From: Calditrichia bacterium
GTDB taxonomy: Bacteria > Calditrichota > Calditrichia > Calditrichales > Calditrichaceae
DNA: 14,428 nucleotides
Direction: 5' to 3'
NCBI GenBank assembly: GCA_027039465.1
Contig: JALWEA010000161.1
Location: forward strand, 1 to 14,428
Under the pieces are notes generated by a model. It was not told where the DNA came from. It did not search any database and saw only the letters and a list, made by a program, of their open reading frames with translations. This document shows positions 13,849 to 14,428 of the stretch, piece after piece. Both the position numbers and the translations under genes were made by a program. Numbering within the stretch: position 1 is the stretch's first letter; every line of letters begins with the position of its first letter.

Positions 13849-14428
13849 TTATTCCGGAATAATGCTCCAGCCGATGCGGCCCTTGAATTTCCACATAAAC
13901 GTCGTGTGGATCATGCGTTTCATCCAGGCGCCCGCCAGTCCGCGTTCCATGTGTGTAACAAACAGGTCGCGTCCGGCTTCGTTTGGGTAGCGTCGATTGT
14001 CCGGAACCACCGGGTACATGATCATGGTGCCTGCGCCGCCGTCCCACAACGAATCTCCCATGGAAGCAATACAGGCGGCCACCATTTCGGTCATCCGTTC
14101 CTTATGGGTCATGCGCCCTTTGGTGATTAAATCGATGATGTTTTTGGCAACCACACGACCGATAATGCCGGAAACCATGCCCGTGCGCGGCGGAGCCGGA
14201 ACAATGGTCATGCCGTTGGGATTAGTATGCGGCCTGGAAATCGATCCCGGCGGCGCAAAAGCAATGCCTGCCGCAAAAATATTCGTATAATTCGGATTTT
14301 GGTAAACGGCCGGCCAGGCATCCGGGTTTTTCTCCAACTCATCATAGGGCAAACCGTAAATCGCATCGACAAGAGTCAGGCCAGCCTTGTTAACGACTTT
14401 GGAAGAAACATCGCTGCCGTCCTTGCCG
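13849..14428 (-). CDS. Sulfide:quinone-reductase-like FAD oxidoreductase, C-terminal part (partial)
   Basis: The frame is open to the window edge, and its N-terminus lies beyond 14428. About 192 residues are visible, beginning GKDGSDVSSKVVNKAGLTLV. TNIFAAGIAFAPP is the second FAD-contacting motif of the flavin-dependent disulfide-reductase fold, usually NIFAAGDA; the Asp is Ile here. PNGMTIVPAPPRTGMVSGIIGRVVAKNI matches the P-x-P-x-G-x-P-K-T-G-x-M-x-E-x-x-G-x-x-VA-x-NI block of sulfide:quinone reductases and related proteins. ACIASMGDSLWDGGAGTMIMY corresponds to their A-C-hxxMGxxGA segment. The tail has MERGLAGAWMKRMIHTTFMWKFKGR, which resembles the amphipathic membrane-binding helix. Substrate and redox Cys residues are not visible. 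It is followed closely by a 31-codon gene. Confidence 0.75.
   Translation of the reverse strand, partial: GKDGSDVSSKVVNKAGLTLVDAIYGLPYDELEKNPDAWPAVYQNPNYTNIFAAGIAFAPPGSISRPHTNPNGMTIVPAPPRTGMVSGIIGRVVAKNIIDLITKGRMTHKERMTEMVAACIASMGDSLWDGGAGTMIMYPVVPDNRRYPNEAGRDLFVTHMERGLAGAWMKRMIHTTFMWKFKGRIGWSIIPE

Overview
The window looks like a chromosomal segment from a mesophilic or thermophilic Gram-negative bacterium of the Bacteroidota/Ignavibacteria/Calditrichota assemblage. The main clue is the C-terminus of the large secreted protease: an NYPNPFNPSTTIRFSLP-type segment, a FlgD-like Ig fold and a SGMYFY...KARKMFLLR tail. This is the type A sorting domain used by the type IX secretion system (T9SS) in those phyla. 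The genus is an inference; a Calditrichota (Caldithrix-like) source would fit best. Most of the DNA is of moderate G+C, but about 180-2740 is much more A+T rich.

Layout, left to right. (1) The 3' tail of an unidentified plus-strand gene ends at 83, followed by a perfect hairpin terminator. (2) An A+T-rich plus-strand pair follows: a lipoprotein with two predicted subtilase-propeptide-like domains (357-1307), then a 1122-residue T9SS-exported subtilisin-like protease with a BNR/Asp-box propeller (1329-4697). The pair ends at a terminator whose DNA also encodes the tail of the converging Uma2-family nuclease gene (4720-5316, minus). (3) A 418-base non-coding stretch with REP-like palindromes and 7-base TTAACNC arrays lies 3' of a secreted endonuclease/exonuclease/phosphatase gene (5735-6682, minus). 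(4) A 476-base non-coding stretch with a GC hairpin and the same heptad arrays lies 3' of a four-gene minus-strand operon: valS, a DUF4139 secreted protein, rarA, and a short heptosyltransferase-like protein (13055 down to 7159). All four genes abut or overlap. (5) Divergent from valS is a Phd/YefM-type antitoxin gene (13320-13562) whose expected toxin is reduced to a 10-codon frame. (6) At the right edge are the C-terminal part of a sulfide:quinone-reductase-like flavoprotein (minus strand, entering from beyond 14428) and, just downstream, a 31-codon ORF with a perfect Shine-Dalgarno sequence.

How the genes work together. The lipoprotein and protease look like one transcriptional unit, 21 bases apart. 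The predicted folds suggest that the lipoprotein may restrain or chaperone the protease in trans during export; this is a hypothesis from sequence. The composition break inside the protease gene, exactly at the end of its catalytic domain, suggests that the lipoprotein plus catalytic module was exchanged as a cassette onto a resident propeller and sorting tail. The valS operon joins translation, envelope and replication-repair genes, with no obvious shared pathway. No tRNA, rRNA, CRISPR array, complete insertion sequence or replication origin was recognised.
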